A stretch of 64,000 bases of DNA from Actinia tenebrosa (Eukaryota; Cnidaria; Anthozoa; Actiniaria; Actiniidae). The stretch spans positions 4,050 to 68,049 of the forward strand of contig NW_022261836.1 in assembly GCF_009602425.1 (NCBI RefSeq), written 5' to 3'. This document shows positions 1 to 10,167 of the stretch, piece after piece. Under the pieces are notes generated by a model that searched no databases, was not told where the DNA came from, and saw nothing but the letters and a program-made list of their open reading frames with translations. Made by a program: the position numbers and the translations under genes. How positions within the stretch are numbered: position 1 is the stretch's first letter; each line of letters starts with the position of its first letter.

Positions 1-327
1 AAAAAAAAAAAAAAAACAGAAACAGAAGGCTGTCACACAAGAAGGGAAATTAATGCGAAAGATAATTGTGTTTTTCATTGATGAATGGTAACGACCAATG
101 AAATCACAGAAAAAAAATATAGAAAATTGTAAATTGCATATACACCTGAAAAAAGATAAGATTACTAAACAGTTGAACATTTATCTATGCAATGATATTG
201 TTTTAAAAATCTCATTCCACTTACGGAAACCAGAAAGGTGTTGAGTGCTAAATTTCAGTGGCTCGAAATTTCAAATTTGTTATTTCAACATAGGAACCGT
301 CAAGTAAGCCTAGTTCACTCAGAGTGA
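1..327. other. AT-rich 5' flank of first GPCR gene
   Basis: No coding signal seen. The segment starts with a 16-base A run and is AT-rich. An in-frame TGA directly precedes the GPCR start codon. I see no clear TATA box or other promoter motif. Confidence 0.4.
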
Positions 328-1254
328 ATGATGGCTCCCTTACAGAGTAATTACACCACAGAATGGACTTTAGGGAGTGTCGTGGCAATGAGTATTTGGC
401 TGACGGTGATCATTTTGGTTGGAGTGGTAGGCAATATCTTGGTAATCATTGTCAGTCTACAAGGAACAAGAGTACGAACAAGAGGAAAAGGTTTGATAGC
501 ATCCATGGCTTTTGCCGACATGCTGGAGTCCGTCAACATAATATTCGTGTGGGTGAGTGTTACACAATATGGAGAATGGATTTTTGGGGAACTGATGTGC
601 ACTTTGCACGGATTCGTCACCACTCTATTCGTTATTGCTTCGATGTACAGTCTAATGACTATCAGCATCAACCGCTATTTCATNGTGGTCAAGTCCAACC
701 ATTACAAGAAGATTTTCAGTGCAAGAAAGCTTTCCTTGATGATACTCTTCATCTGGATTTTCCCGCTCTTTTTTGCAGTGCCTCCTCTCTTTGGCTGGTC
801 AAAGTACGTCTTCCAATCCAATAAAGCAACATGTATTTTTTACTTCAGTTCATCTGTGGGTTTTTCTATATCGTTAATGGCGTTCTGTATACCACTTCCT
901 CTATCTATCATAATATTTTGTTGCTATAAAATCTATAAACAAGTGAAACAACACCGGTCGCAGGTAGAGGCGATGGGTACCGAAAAATCCGTCAATGTGG
1001 AAGAAATACGCATCACAAAAACTCTTATAATCATCATCCTAGCTTATCTAATATGCTTCGTTCCTGCAGCAACTGTAAACTTAATAGAAATGGTCAATCC
1101 GATGTTCAAGATACCATTTTGGATCGATATCATAACTGTCAATCTTGTGTTTGCAAATCATGCAAACAATCCTATCATTTATGGGGTCTTCAACAGACAA
1201 TACCGACGAGCATTCAAAGAACTGCTTATTGGTTTAATACCAGGAATCCATTAA
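328..1254 (+). CDS. Rhodopsin-class (class A) 7TM G-protein-coupled receptor, copy 1
   Basis: Intronless 308-aa seven-transmembrane receptor at the cell surface, signalling through heterotrimeric G proteins; ligand unknown. Seen: TM1 GN (GNILVI), TM2 LIASMAFADML, the ECL1 cysteine (GELMC), NRY in place of DRY at the end of TM3, an opsin/melatonin-like ECL2 (PPLFGWSKY with a later Cys), TM6 CFVP instead of CWxP, and TM7 NPIIY. There is an NYT glycosylation site near the N terminus. The residue at the retinal-lysine position of TM7 is Phe, so it is not a light-sensing opsin. The start is set by an in-frame TGA just before the first ATG. The tail ends earlier than in the tandem copy at 5995. One base is ambiguous (n at 684). 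Confidence 0.85.
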   Translation: MMAPLQSNYTTEWTLGSVVAMSIWLTVIILVGVVGNILVIIVSLQGTRVRTRGKGLIASMAFADMLESVNIIFVWVSVTQYGEWIFGELMCTLHGFVTTLFVIASMYSLMTISINRYFXVVKSNHYKKIFSARKLSLMILFIWIFPLFFAVPPLFGWSKYVFQSNKATCIFYFSSSVGFSISLMAFCIPLPLSIIIFCCYKIYKQVKQHRSQVEAMGTEKSVNVEEIRITKTLIIIILAYLICFVPAATVNLIEMVNPMFKIPFWIDIITVNLVFANHANNPIIYGVFNRQYRRAFKELLIGLIPGIH

Positions 1255-1379
1255 CAGTGTCAGGGAGTCAGTTCAGTACTCAAGGCAACACTGGACTAAC
1301 TTCTGCTGTACGAAATAGAGTAACAAAGAGAACTGACTGTACTGAAAAAGGAACTGTTGAAAGGTCATAATTAAGTAGA

Positions 1380-2936
1380 GGATAGCTTATAATCCAGTTA
1401 GGAAAACAGTTGTTAACAAAATGAATAAGAAGGAAATTCAAACACTGAGTGTAAAAAGTTTATAACTATATCATCAAAACTAATAACTAGTTTTTGACGC
1501 TTTTTGATTTTTGATTTTTTTAAATTTAGGTTAGTCTTAAGGTTAGTCTTTTGTCGGAATAGAAGAAACAGTTGAAGCTTGAAAGAGCCTTTCAATACAA
1601 AATAGCACCCGTTTCTTCATTTCGGTGTCTCTGGACTGGACCTGACTTCCAGAACTTTCTTCTTTCGCAGACCAATTAGTTAAATTAAATTGAATTCGGC
1701 CGACGATTGAGCTTGCAACTGTCCATACAACTAATGCAAACTAATTATGTCTACGTTCTGGCTTGAAAAAAACCTGTCCCTGGTCCAGACTTCCAGAACT
1801 TTCTTTTTTCGAAGAAATTGAAGTTAATTCGACAGACGGTTGCGTCTGCAACTGTCCCTGCAACTAATATAAACTAATGTTGTTTGTTTGATTTATGTTA
1901 CGTTCTGACTTGAAAAATAAACTATGTCATGTCGAATTTTTGCAGGCCTTTATGAATCGTGGTAGTCCTACCACGGGTGTTAACGAATATTAAGAACATT
2001 GTGCTTAACGGGACTCTTTTTCAGGCGGCAGCCATGTTGGTTTGAACAATGGATTCATCACGCGTAGCCTCGCATTTAAGTGCTGGACAAAAATTGTATA
2101 CGGGTTAAAAAAAGAATAAATATGGCCCGGCGCCGAGTAATAAAGGTGCATTTACTTGCTTTGCCCGCGAATTATTTTATCGTTTTCCCTGCACTTCTCT
2201 TTTCCTTTTGTAAACCTTTTCACCAAAGACAATTACTCTCTTATTTATCTCAGTTATACATGTGGAGAATTTTTGCAATTTCTAGTAATAATTTAGTCTA
2301 GCTGTCGACTGAAGTTTCTTGTTTTCCGTACAATATGTGTGTTTTACGAAAAAAAACTCTCCATTCCCAAGAGAATGTAATAAACGAAAAGGAAACGCTC
2401 TCGAAAATGAAGATGTTAGCAATATCCAGGTCAAATGTTTAGACAAAAACAAAATAACTAAATAAAATTGATTTAATTTCTTTTTCTTTTATTTTTTTCT
2501 TTTATTTTTTTTCTTTTCTTTTTTTTCAAGCTCAAAAATTTGTTTCGGTCAAATAAGCCTAAATGATCGAGTTTGTAATTGTATAGCTCGGTCATTCATA
2601 ATTTATAATTGTATTTTCCATTTGTTTTCATCCTTCCTGGACAAACACTAGCTAATCGCTTTATTGATATTGAAAACTGTCCCAACACCCAGCTACTTAT
2701 ATTCTCTAAAGATAGAAAAAATAGTATTTTTCCCCACAGTGTTGGTTTTTTACGAGATTTTTTTCTCCGCGAAAAACCTTTGCGGATTCTGTGCAAGGTC
2801 ATAGATACTTATCAACCGAGAAAGAAAAAGGGCCATGTCAGCCTAATAATTACAAGATTATTGAACAAACGAAAAAATACCAGATGTTTGTTCTACTTTG
2901 GCATGGATGAACGGAAACAACGCCGGAACTAGACGA
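1380..2936. other. Intergenic AT-rich DNA
   Basis: Between the GPCR copies. It holds a two-unit direct repeat (1630-1925) and pyrimidine-rich low-complexity sequence near 2480-2530. Open frames here are short and low in complexity; I see no supportable gene. Confidence 0.4.
1630..1925. repeat. Degenerate two-unit direct repeat (~144 bp period)
   Basis: Two imperfect units share the order ACTTCCAGAACTTTCTT, a TTAATTCG-like stretch, TTGC..CTGCAACTGTCC, CAACTAAT and ACGTTCTG. The shared GACTTCC begins at about 1644 and 1788. Confidence 0.6.
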
Positions 2937-2946
2937 AGAAACTTGA

Positions 2947-3758
2947 CATCATGTACATCGCTTTAATATCTTTTCTCTTTCCGCTTAATACTAATGAACA
3001 AGAAAAAAAACTCCATGAACTATACATTCTTGATTAATAATAAGGAGACTTTCATAAAATGAAAAAATATATTAAAAAATTAGCCTGTTTGACAGCCTGG
3101 TCGACTAATGAAATTTTGTTCAGATATTTAATTTCATAATCAGAAATCCATTCGCACTTGTCCAATACAAATATTTTATTATAGATCGGTTGTTTTTGAC
3201 GTTTGAAATTAAGACTTCAAAATCGTTCACCTTAAATTTTTTCAGTTCCGAAAAATGATTCCTGATCAATTCAAAAGCAAGGTTACTTGTTGACAATAGT
3301 TAAAAATGAAATAGCAGATAAATATTTTATCATTCGAGTGAATTTGAATCATCATGTACATCGCTTTCATATCTTTTCTCTTTCCGCTTAATACTAATGA
3401 ACGAGAAAAAAACTCCATGAACTATACATACTTGATTAATAGTAAGGAGACTTTCATAAAATGAAAAAATATATTAAAAAATTAGCCTGTTTGACAGCCT
3501 GGTCGACTAATGAAATTTTGTTCAGATATTTAATTTCATAATCAGAAATCCATTCGCACTTGTCCAATACAAATATTTTATTATAGATCGGTTGTTTTTG
3601 ACGTTGGAATTAAGACTTCAAAATCGTTCACCTTAAATTTTCTCAGTTCCGAAAAATGATTCCTGATCAATTCAAAAGCAAGGTTACTTCTTGACAATAG
3701 TTAAAAATTAAATAGCGGATAAATATTTTATCATTCAAGTGATCATGAATTTGAATCG
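2947..3758. repeat. Tandem direct duplication, two ~404-bp units
   Basis: Unit 1 runs about 2947-3349 and unit 2 about 3350-3758. They begin with CATCATGTACATCGCTTT and end near AATTTGAATC. They differ by a few substitutions and small indels only, so the duplication is recent. No coding content seen. Confidence 0.85.
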
Positions 3759-4882
3759 AGGATTTAAGCTTCAGCTGGTATAACCAAGTGATATGGTAAT
3801 ACATAAAGGTTATAATTACACACCGGAAAAATTTATTTTATTTGACTCTCTTTCAACTGAAACGTGGAACGATTCTAGGTGAAATACATTTTGGCGTAGT
3901 TAGATACTACAGGGAAGCGTTCGTGTAAAAGAGTTTGAGTGAGGGAAAAAAAAGGTTTTCTCCTAGTATACAAAACATTTCGCGAGTATACTTTTGTGAG
4001 ACCAACATACTGTATTAACAAACACAATATGAAGGAATCCGCCTAAGTTTCATGAAAATACTAAGGATATTTGATATTTTGACTAATTTGCATACCGATG
4101 TAGAGCATGCGCAGACTTTTTTCACTCGTGTCAATTTTGGGTACTTTTATGGTAAGTTCAAGCTCGTTCATAACGGCTCGATCGGAATCCAAATGTCTAC
4201 ATAAAGGTTTATAAATGCACGCCGGAAAAGTGCGTAATGTCCTTGAGATTACTTCCAATTGCTTGTCTTTTGACGGGGGAGTATTACATATGCTTCATTT
4301 ATTCAATAAAAGAGTCTACCTACAATTTCATTTTTCTCCAGAAAACTCTGTTTTGGGGTGTGACTGAGAGCGCGCGCAAAGCGATATGGTATAAAGTGAC
4401 ACGACACTTACATTTGCGCGCGCCAGAAACACCCTGTATTGCCAACTGGAAAACGGCGTCCTCAGCGGTGTTGAATTGGCTGGTGAATCGTAACAGATAA
4501 GAAGAAGGTTGCAATTAAGATTAAGAAACATTTACACGTACTTCTTCGCTGTTTGTGTTTCGGTTTCTTAAGGCAATGATAAAATTTAAATTTTTATTGG
4601 TTAATGAACGTCAATATTTGCTTCTTGGCATGTACGACTACTTTTAATTTATTCGTTATAGGCATTAAGACAATATAGAGTCTTTGGTACACCGCAGATT
4701 AACTCAGATAGTGGGCAATATATATAGATATATTAGATGTGGGCAATGTTACTAGAGTATTAAACGGTTTTTAGAGTCAACTCAAGTATGTACAGTTAGG
4801 TTTTTTGTCATGTGACTATTACACAGCTTTTATACCACACCTTTTCAACGTTCTGCATAACAAATTCGTCTTTAAAACCTAT

Positions 4883-4991
4883 CTACCTACCTACCTACCT
4901 ACCTACCTAATACCTACCTACCTACCTACCTACCTACCTACCTACCTACCTACCTACCTACCTACCTACCTACCTACCTACCTACCTACCT
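4883..4991. repeat. (CTAC)n tetranucleotide microsatellite
   Basis: About 27 CTAC units with one interruption near 4910, followed by short CCCA and CTGT runs. The apparent protein repeat in this stretch (TYLP) is only the translation of the microsatellite. Confidence 0.95.
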
Positions 4992-5394
4992 ATCCACCCA
5001 CCCACTCTAACTGTCTGTCTGTCTGCCTTTCACCTATGCTATCTACGCACCAATGATATCGAAAGAGCTTATAAAAAAAATAATTCAAATTACGTCCTCT
5101 TGGCAGCCAAGTACTCTCTATAGCGTTCTCCACACATCCTGGAAACTTATTTCAATCAAGTTGTTTAACAAAGAAAGGATTCCACTTCAATCGTATTGCA
5201 TAATTTTTTTTAATTTTTCTATTAACATTTTGAATAATATATTTATCTATTTGTTTACCTTTTTCAATTTCTTCCGAAAGCAATATTTATGCTGTCAAAA
5301 CGAGTGGGTAGTAATGGCAACCAAGAAGTATAATACGACAGCTGAAAGTTGAATGTTCAACACTGAAACGATACAGAATAGTGCAATATCCAAT

Positions 5395-5990
5395 GAGGCG
5401 TCAAAAAATAAATAATGATCCTTTCATTGTAAATACACCTAAAAAAACAATTTCCTTGCTTATCATAAGCAAGTGTACTCGCTTTTCGTTTCTTTTCTTC
5501 TCACCTATTTGAGTAATTTATGCACAAAACCTTCTTCAACTCGTACCGCCATTTCAGACTCTAAATGTGACATAGTTCTTTCGGAAGTTGAATGTGAAAA
5601 TATTAGTAAAGTCCTCCGATCGTTTAAAACACTGAGCATTCACCAGCTAGTGGGGAAGATTAATTTGCGACGAATCAAAGTCGAGTTTCAATCTACGCCA
5701 ACCTACGCAGTATTCAGAAAGTTTTTTAAATATAGTTTTTCTCCAATTTCATCAATAATCTTAAATTTTTAAAAAACACTGAACTATATACCCGATTTGA
5801 TATAAATTCGATTTGTGCATTCAACTGGTATTCATCAGAAACCGACTGAGGGAAGCTACCCGCGTCTTGTGGTCCAAGTGGTCAAGATTTAACAGTTTAT
5901 ACGAAAGACGGATATTAGAGACTTGAGGCTTGAAAATTGTTTCCTATCTTAATTGCGAAATTTATATCAGCATCGTTAGAATACCTGGAT
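5395..5990. other. Upstream region of second GPCR copy
   Basis: No supported gene. An open frame of about 99 codons at 5473-5772 has no recognisable domain and AT-rich codon use. I treat it as chance. Confidence 0.35.
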
Positions 5991-5994
5991 AGTC

Positions 5995-6981
5995 ATGAGT
6001 TATTTCCAAGGGTCTGGAGAATGGACTTTAGCGAGTGTTGTGGTAATGAGTATTTGGCTGACGGTGATCATTTTGGTTGGAGTGGTAGGCAATATCTTGG
6101 TAATCATTGTCAGTCTACAAGGAACGAGAGTACGAACAAGAGGAAAAGGTTTGATAGCATCCATGGCTTTTGCCGACATGCTGGAGTCCGTCAACATGAT
6201 ATTCATGTTGGTGACTGTTACACAATATGGAGAATGGATTTTTGGGGAACTGATGTGCACTTTGCACGGATTCGTCACCACTCTATTCGTTATTGCTTCG
6301 ATGTACAGTCTAATGACTATCAGCATCAACCGCTATTTCATNGTGGTCAAGTCCAACCATTACAAGAAGATTTTCAGTGCAAGAAAGCTTTCCTTGATGA
6401 TACTCTTCATCTGGATTTTCCCGCTCTTTTTTGCAGTGCCTCCTCTCTTTGGCTGGTCAAAGTACGTCTTCCAATCCAATAAAGCAACATGTATTTTTTA
6501 CTTCAGTTCATCTGTGGGTTTTTCTATATCGTTAATGGCGTTCTGTATACCACTTCCTCTATCTATCATAATATTTTGTTGCTATAAAATCTATAAACAA
6601 GTGAAACAACACCGGTCGCAGGTAGAGGCGATGGGTACCGAAAAATCCGTCAATGTGGAAGAAATACGCATCACAAAAACCCTTATAATCATCATCCTCG
6701 CTTATTTGATATGTTTCATTCCTCCAGCCGTCGTCAACTTAATAGAAATGGCCAGTCCGATGTACAAGATACCATTTTGGGTCGATATTATAACAATGAA
6801 TTTAATTTTTGCAAATCATGCAAACAATCCTATCATTTATGGGGTCTTCAACAGACAATACCGACGAGCTTTCAAAGAACTGCTTATTGGTTTAATACCA
6901 GGAATGCACTACAATTCTAGTTTAGACACATCAGTTCAAGGTAATGCCGGTCTAAACACCTCTGTTTACGCAACAGAGTGA
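5995..6981 (+). CDS. Rhodopsin-class 7TM GPCR, copy 2 (tandem paralogue)
   Basis: Intronless 328-aa receptor, paralogue of the gene at 328, about 4.7 kb downstream and on the same strand. It has the same motifs: GNILVI in TM1, the ECL1 Cys, NRY after TM3, CFIP in TM6 and NPIIY in TM7, with no retinal lysine. The N terminus and TM6-TM7 differ (for example LICFIPPAVVNLIEM), while TM3 to the start of TM6 is identical at DNA level to copy 1, including an ambiguous n (6342). The C-terminal tail is about 20 residues longer and rich in Ser, Thr and Asn. An in-frame TAG lies upstream of the chosen ATG. The ligand cannot be inferred. Confidence 0.85.
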   Translation: MSYFQGSGEWTLASVVVMSIWLTVIILVGVVGNILVIIVSLQGTRVRTRGKGLIASMAFADMLESVNMIFMLVTVTQYGEWIFGELMCTLHGFVTTLFVIASMYSLMTISINRYFXVVKSNHYKKIFSARKLSLMILFIWIFPLFFAVPPLFGWSKYVFQSNKATCIFYFSSSVGFSISLMAFCIPLPLSIIIFCCYKIYKQVKQHRSQVEAMGTEKSVNVEEIRITKTLIIIILAYLICFIPPAVVNLIEMASPMYKIPFWVDIITMNLIFANHANNPIIYGVFNRQYRRAFKELLIGLIPGMHYNSSLDTSVQGNAGLNTSVYATE

Positions 6982-7238
6982 CAGAAAGAACAGACTGTAC
7001 AGAAAAAGAAGAAAGCTGCTATCCAAATGCGCTGTGGCAAAAGACATCTACGCCACAAACTTTAAAACCTTTCGTAATGTCTTCGTAAGAGATAAATTAA
7101 ATGAATTTTTGGTTAAGAATGTTAAATTTTCCTAGTGACAGTAGAGTTACATGAAATATTCCGGTTTGAGTAAGAAAAAACGCATCAGCCGATGGATAAT
7201 TTTGGGGCCTTTTCAAATGACCTGCTGGCAAATTAATT

Positions 7239-7264
7239 TTAAGCTCACTTAAAAGTGAGCTTTA
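7239..7264. repeat. Short perfect hairpin
   Basis: AAGCTCACTT and AAGTGAGCTT flank a two-base centre. It lies about 260 bp past the GPCR stop and could be a 3' UTR hairpin; function unknown. Confidence 0.5.
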
Positions 7265-7371
7265 ACAAAAATAAAGGTTTAACGACTTTTCATTAACGTC
7301 CTTTTAGCATGGACATATCAATTCATGCAGCTGCTAAGATTGCGATATTTAATTATTCTATATGTTCAAGG

Positions 7372-7517
7372 CCGGTTTAGACGGTACAATTTTCGCCTAC
7401 AACTATCGTATACAACACGCTCGAGCCATCCTACGTACAACTCGAGTCGTAGCGTGTAAATCAAGCCTACAACTAGCCTACGACAGACGCGAGCGTGTTT
7501 TATACCGTCTAAACCGG
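7372..7517. mobile_element. MITE-like inverted-repeat element (146 bp)
   Basis: Terminal inverted repeats CCGGTTTAGACGGTA (7372) and TACCGTCTAAACCGG (7503-7517) flank a non-coding core. Size and structure fit a non-autonomous DNA transposon; superfamily unknown. Confidence 0.75.
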
Positions 7518-7519
7518 TC

Positions 7520-7692
7520 TTTACAGTTCTGTTCAGTGACCATGAATCCTACGAGTTGAATATATAAAAGCTCCAAGCCGACGGAGGTTGGAGTTGCCGT
7601 GCATGATTAAAAGTATAGTTTTGCTATGCGCGGAACCTCCAATCTCGACTTGGAACTATTATATATATTCGTGGTCACTGAACTGAACTGTG
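7520..7692. mobile_element. MITE-like inverted-repeat element (~173 bp)
   Basis: The left end contains ACAGTTCTGTTCAGTGACCA. The right end is the reverse complement with few changes (GGTCACTGAACTGAACTGTG, ending 7692). Inner arms carry GAATATATA-type sequence and a CTCCAA/TTGGAG pair. It abuts the previous element. Confidence 0.7.
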
Positions 7693-7869
7693 AAATGAAC
7701 TATTATTCAGAAATGATTATTGGTGAATATTTACCAAGCCGCGAGTCTTCGTGTGGCAAGGTAGATGTCCACCATAATCGCACTGACCCGAAGGTAAATA
7801 ATTGTTTTAGTATAATTTCATAGACTCGAATATCTGAGAAAAGACGAATTTAACGTCCTAAGTTCGTTT

Positions 7870-8345
7870 TCAATAAATTAATATTTTCATGACATTGTGA
7901 AGAAATATAAAGTTTTCAAGATCACGTGTCATGATGGAATGTCATGGAAACGCCTTCAATGACGCCCACCAAAACTGACCTTGTTGCGACGACTTTTCAA
8001 GGGCTTCAAGCGGGACTTTATTAACCGTATTAATAATGATAATAATATGGCAGATCAGTACATACAGAAATAATAAGTAATTGTTGTAGTGGAGATGATA
8101 AGAATTAATATCTAAGGCATAGTCGACGTTCAGTAAGCCATGTAAAAAAGGTTGTAAAAAGGCCAATAATTTTAATTTCAACATTGTGATGTGAAAAAAT
8201 CTCGTGAATAAAACCAGACATCATTCCCTAAATCGCAAGTTTTCAATAGGATTATTCTTTCTGTTGATGACACACGGTGGTCAGTGACAACCATGAGCAG
8301 CCGATCGATTCAAAGACTTTTATCGGCTGATTGAAATCCAGCAAT
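7870..8345. repeat. Dispersed repeat, copy 1 (second copy at 15735)
   Basis: Shares long blocks with 15735-16185: ATTTTCATGACATTGT, AAGTTTTCAAGATCACGTG, ATGGAAACGCCTTCAATGAC, GACCTTGTTGCGACGACTTT, a GATAATAATATGGCAGATC block, GTTGACGTTCAGTAAGCC-like sequence and AGACTTTTNNCGGCTGATT. Probably a non-autonomous element; no coding capacity seen. Confidence 0.75.
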
Positions 8346-8642
8346 AGACCCTTCTCAAAAAAGAACTTGAATACGAGGCTTACATGAAAAAGGAACAGAT
8401 ATTATTAGCTATATTAAAGATTAGCAAAAATACACAGGTGATTATTGAAAATCTCGCGCGCTGATTGGTCGAGAAACTCACACTATCACACGATAATCAC
8501 CTCGAGCGATAATCCAAAATGGCGGCCAGCCGCTTTGTTGCTTTTACCGGGAAAAAATGTCTTTTATCTTCTTTATTTATTTTTTGTTGTTGAAAGAATC
8601 ACCTGTGTATTTATACTAAGACAATTATTTGCCTCAGCCTCA

Positions 8643-8712
8643 GTGAATATCGGGGAATATTTACCTCGCCGCTCGAAGACTCGCGTCTCGGTAAATATTC
8701 CCCGATATTCAC
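8643..8712. repeat. Perfect 22-bp inverted repeat (palindromic element)
   Basis: GTGAATATCGGGGAATATTT plus AC at 8643-8664 is the exact reverse complement of 8691-8712. The flanks (CCTCAG... and TTCGCC...CGGCGAA) suggest the core of a palindromic MITE. Confidence 0.75.
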
Positions 8713-8798
8713 TTCGCCTTCGGCGAATAATCGTTAATTATTATATGAGTACAGAAAAAATGGCGAGAGGAATTAAAGTACGTGCAAACTCACATCGG

Positions 8799-9050
8799 TG
8801 AAACTGGCAGAGAACTGGAAAACCCGTTTCAAGGAACATCTTAGAGTGAGATCAGGAACATCTGTAACGGCAATTGGTAAACACATTAAAGCACATCCAG
8901 ATCACGAAATGTCAACAGAGAATGTCCGCATCCTTGCTAAGTAGCAACATCGGCAAAAGAGAAAGATCAGAGAAGCCGTAGAAATAAGAAGAAATAAGCC
9001 TAATTGAAACAACAAAGAGGAATGCACTGAAATCCAACCACGGGCTATGA
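8799..9050 (+). pseudogene. Broken GIY-YIG-type domain remnant of a retroelement
   Basis: Conceptual translation gives HIGETGRELEN, a frameshift, then TRFKEHLRVRSGTSVTAIGK, HIKAHPDHEMS and, after an in-frame stop, KRKIREAVEIRRNKPN. The order IGETGR, RFKEHL, KH, H.., REA.EIR..KP is the C-terminal signature I know from GIY-YIG endonuclease domains of Penelope-like and related animal retroelements. At least one frameshift and two stops make it dead. The rest of the element is not evident here. Element class is from recall only. Confidence 0.6.
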
Positions 9051-9461
9051 CAAAGTGTTTTAGCATTAAAATGCGTGAACGGGTTGGTCACTAAATGAAG
9101 GGAAAGTGATCTCTTCCGAAACGTCTGGAACTAAATCTAATTTTGGCTCTGTTATCTGGTATCTTTTATAATAACCGGCGAATAAATATCTGGACTTTAT
9201 AATCAAAATGAATTATTTGGTATAGTCAATAACCAATTTTATTTGCTTCAAAAGATTTTAATGCTTTGTAATATGTGGATTTGGCGGGAAAGAAAAACAA
9301 GAAATCATAAATAAGAGAGGGAAAGTTCTCAATAACGCGCGAGCCATGGAAATTCCCGTTTGGGCTATTTTTAGTAGCCGGACCACAGGTTAAATTTCGC
9401 CTTCCCCTACTCCCGTGCGCCATCAACTTGCGCGCTCGCGCTCTTTCCGTTTCGTTTTCGG

Positions 9462-9520
9462 TGGGTCGGTGGGTCGGTGGGTCGGTGGGTCGGTGGGTCG
9501 GTGGGTCGGTGGGTCGGTTG
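9462..9520. repeat. (GGTCGGTG)n octamer microsatellite
   Basis: About seven copies of the octamer in a row. Translations of this stretch give PTDP/THRP-type repeats that are not real proteins. Confidence 0.9.
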
Positions 9521-9559
9521 ATTTTTTCAAAGCCTGGATGTAATTTAGGCAAAGTTAAA

Positions 9560-10160
9560 ACCAAGTCCAACTGCTCAGCGGTTTCGCCGAGTGGTAGTGT
9601 GGGTAGAGCCCATTGTGGTTCAGGGGTATTTGCAGGTTTGCTGTGTATGGCAGCTTTGTCGTTGTGTTGTGGTTTGGCCAAGCACTTGTGGAAAGGTTTC
9701 TTCTTCCCACCCACCTTTCAGAAGTAAGTATAGGACATGGTAAGTATTTGGACCGCGGTAGGTGTGTCGGGTGCCAGGTGAGCGGTGGACTGTGCTCCCG
9801 GTTGCCATGGTCACCTCTGCGAACGGGCTGTTTAGGCGCGACCACCCCTGGCACCCTGGCACTTAACCCAAACTTATCACTACAATGAGTTTTAAAGTTG
9901 GTTGGTTGGGAAAAACCCTAAACTGAGATTAAACGCGTACGTATTTTGAAATGGATCTAATATTCACTGTTTTTCTTTGCGGAATATTATTCCGTCATCC
10001 TCCTGGAAATAACAAGTAATCTAAACGAAATAAGATAGAGCTAAAAGAAGTAAACCTGCTTGCAGCCGGACTTTTCTTTCGTATAATCTTAACACACAGA
10101 ACTTTAGGTTTGCCTATGTTGTAATCAATGTTTATCTAATACTTATAATTTGTCATTTTT
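9560..10160. other. Intergenic DNA with short inverted repeats
   Basis: No gene supported. GGGTGCCAGG near 9768 pairs with CCTGGCACCC near 9846, enclosing about 65 bp. The rest is featureless. Confidence 0.35.
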
Positions 10161-10167
10161 GAAAGTA

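Noticed and set aside
351-671. Minus-strand frame of 106 codons (and its twin at 6000-6329)
   Set aside because: Both are antisense shadows of the GPCR genes, with no domain of their own.
4805-5056. 83-codon frame with TYLP repeats
   Set aside because: Translation of the (CTAC)n microsatellite.
5473-5772. 99-codon frame upstream of GPCR copy 2
   Set aside because: No recognisable domain and AT-driven composition; more likely chance.
328-6981. Calling the tandem receptors opsins
   Set aside because: ECL2 is opsin-like but the TM7 position of the retinal lysine is Phe in both copies.
9226-9888. Overlapping frames on both strands with PTDP/THRP or GGSVGRWV repeats
   Set aside because: They are translations of the (GGTCGGTG)n microsatellite and its flanks; no domain, and several frames are open at once.
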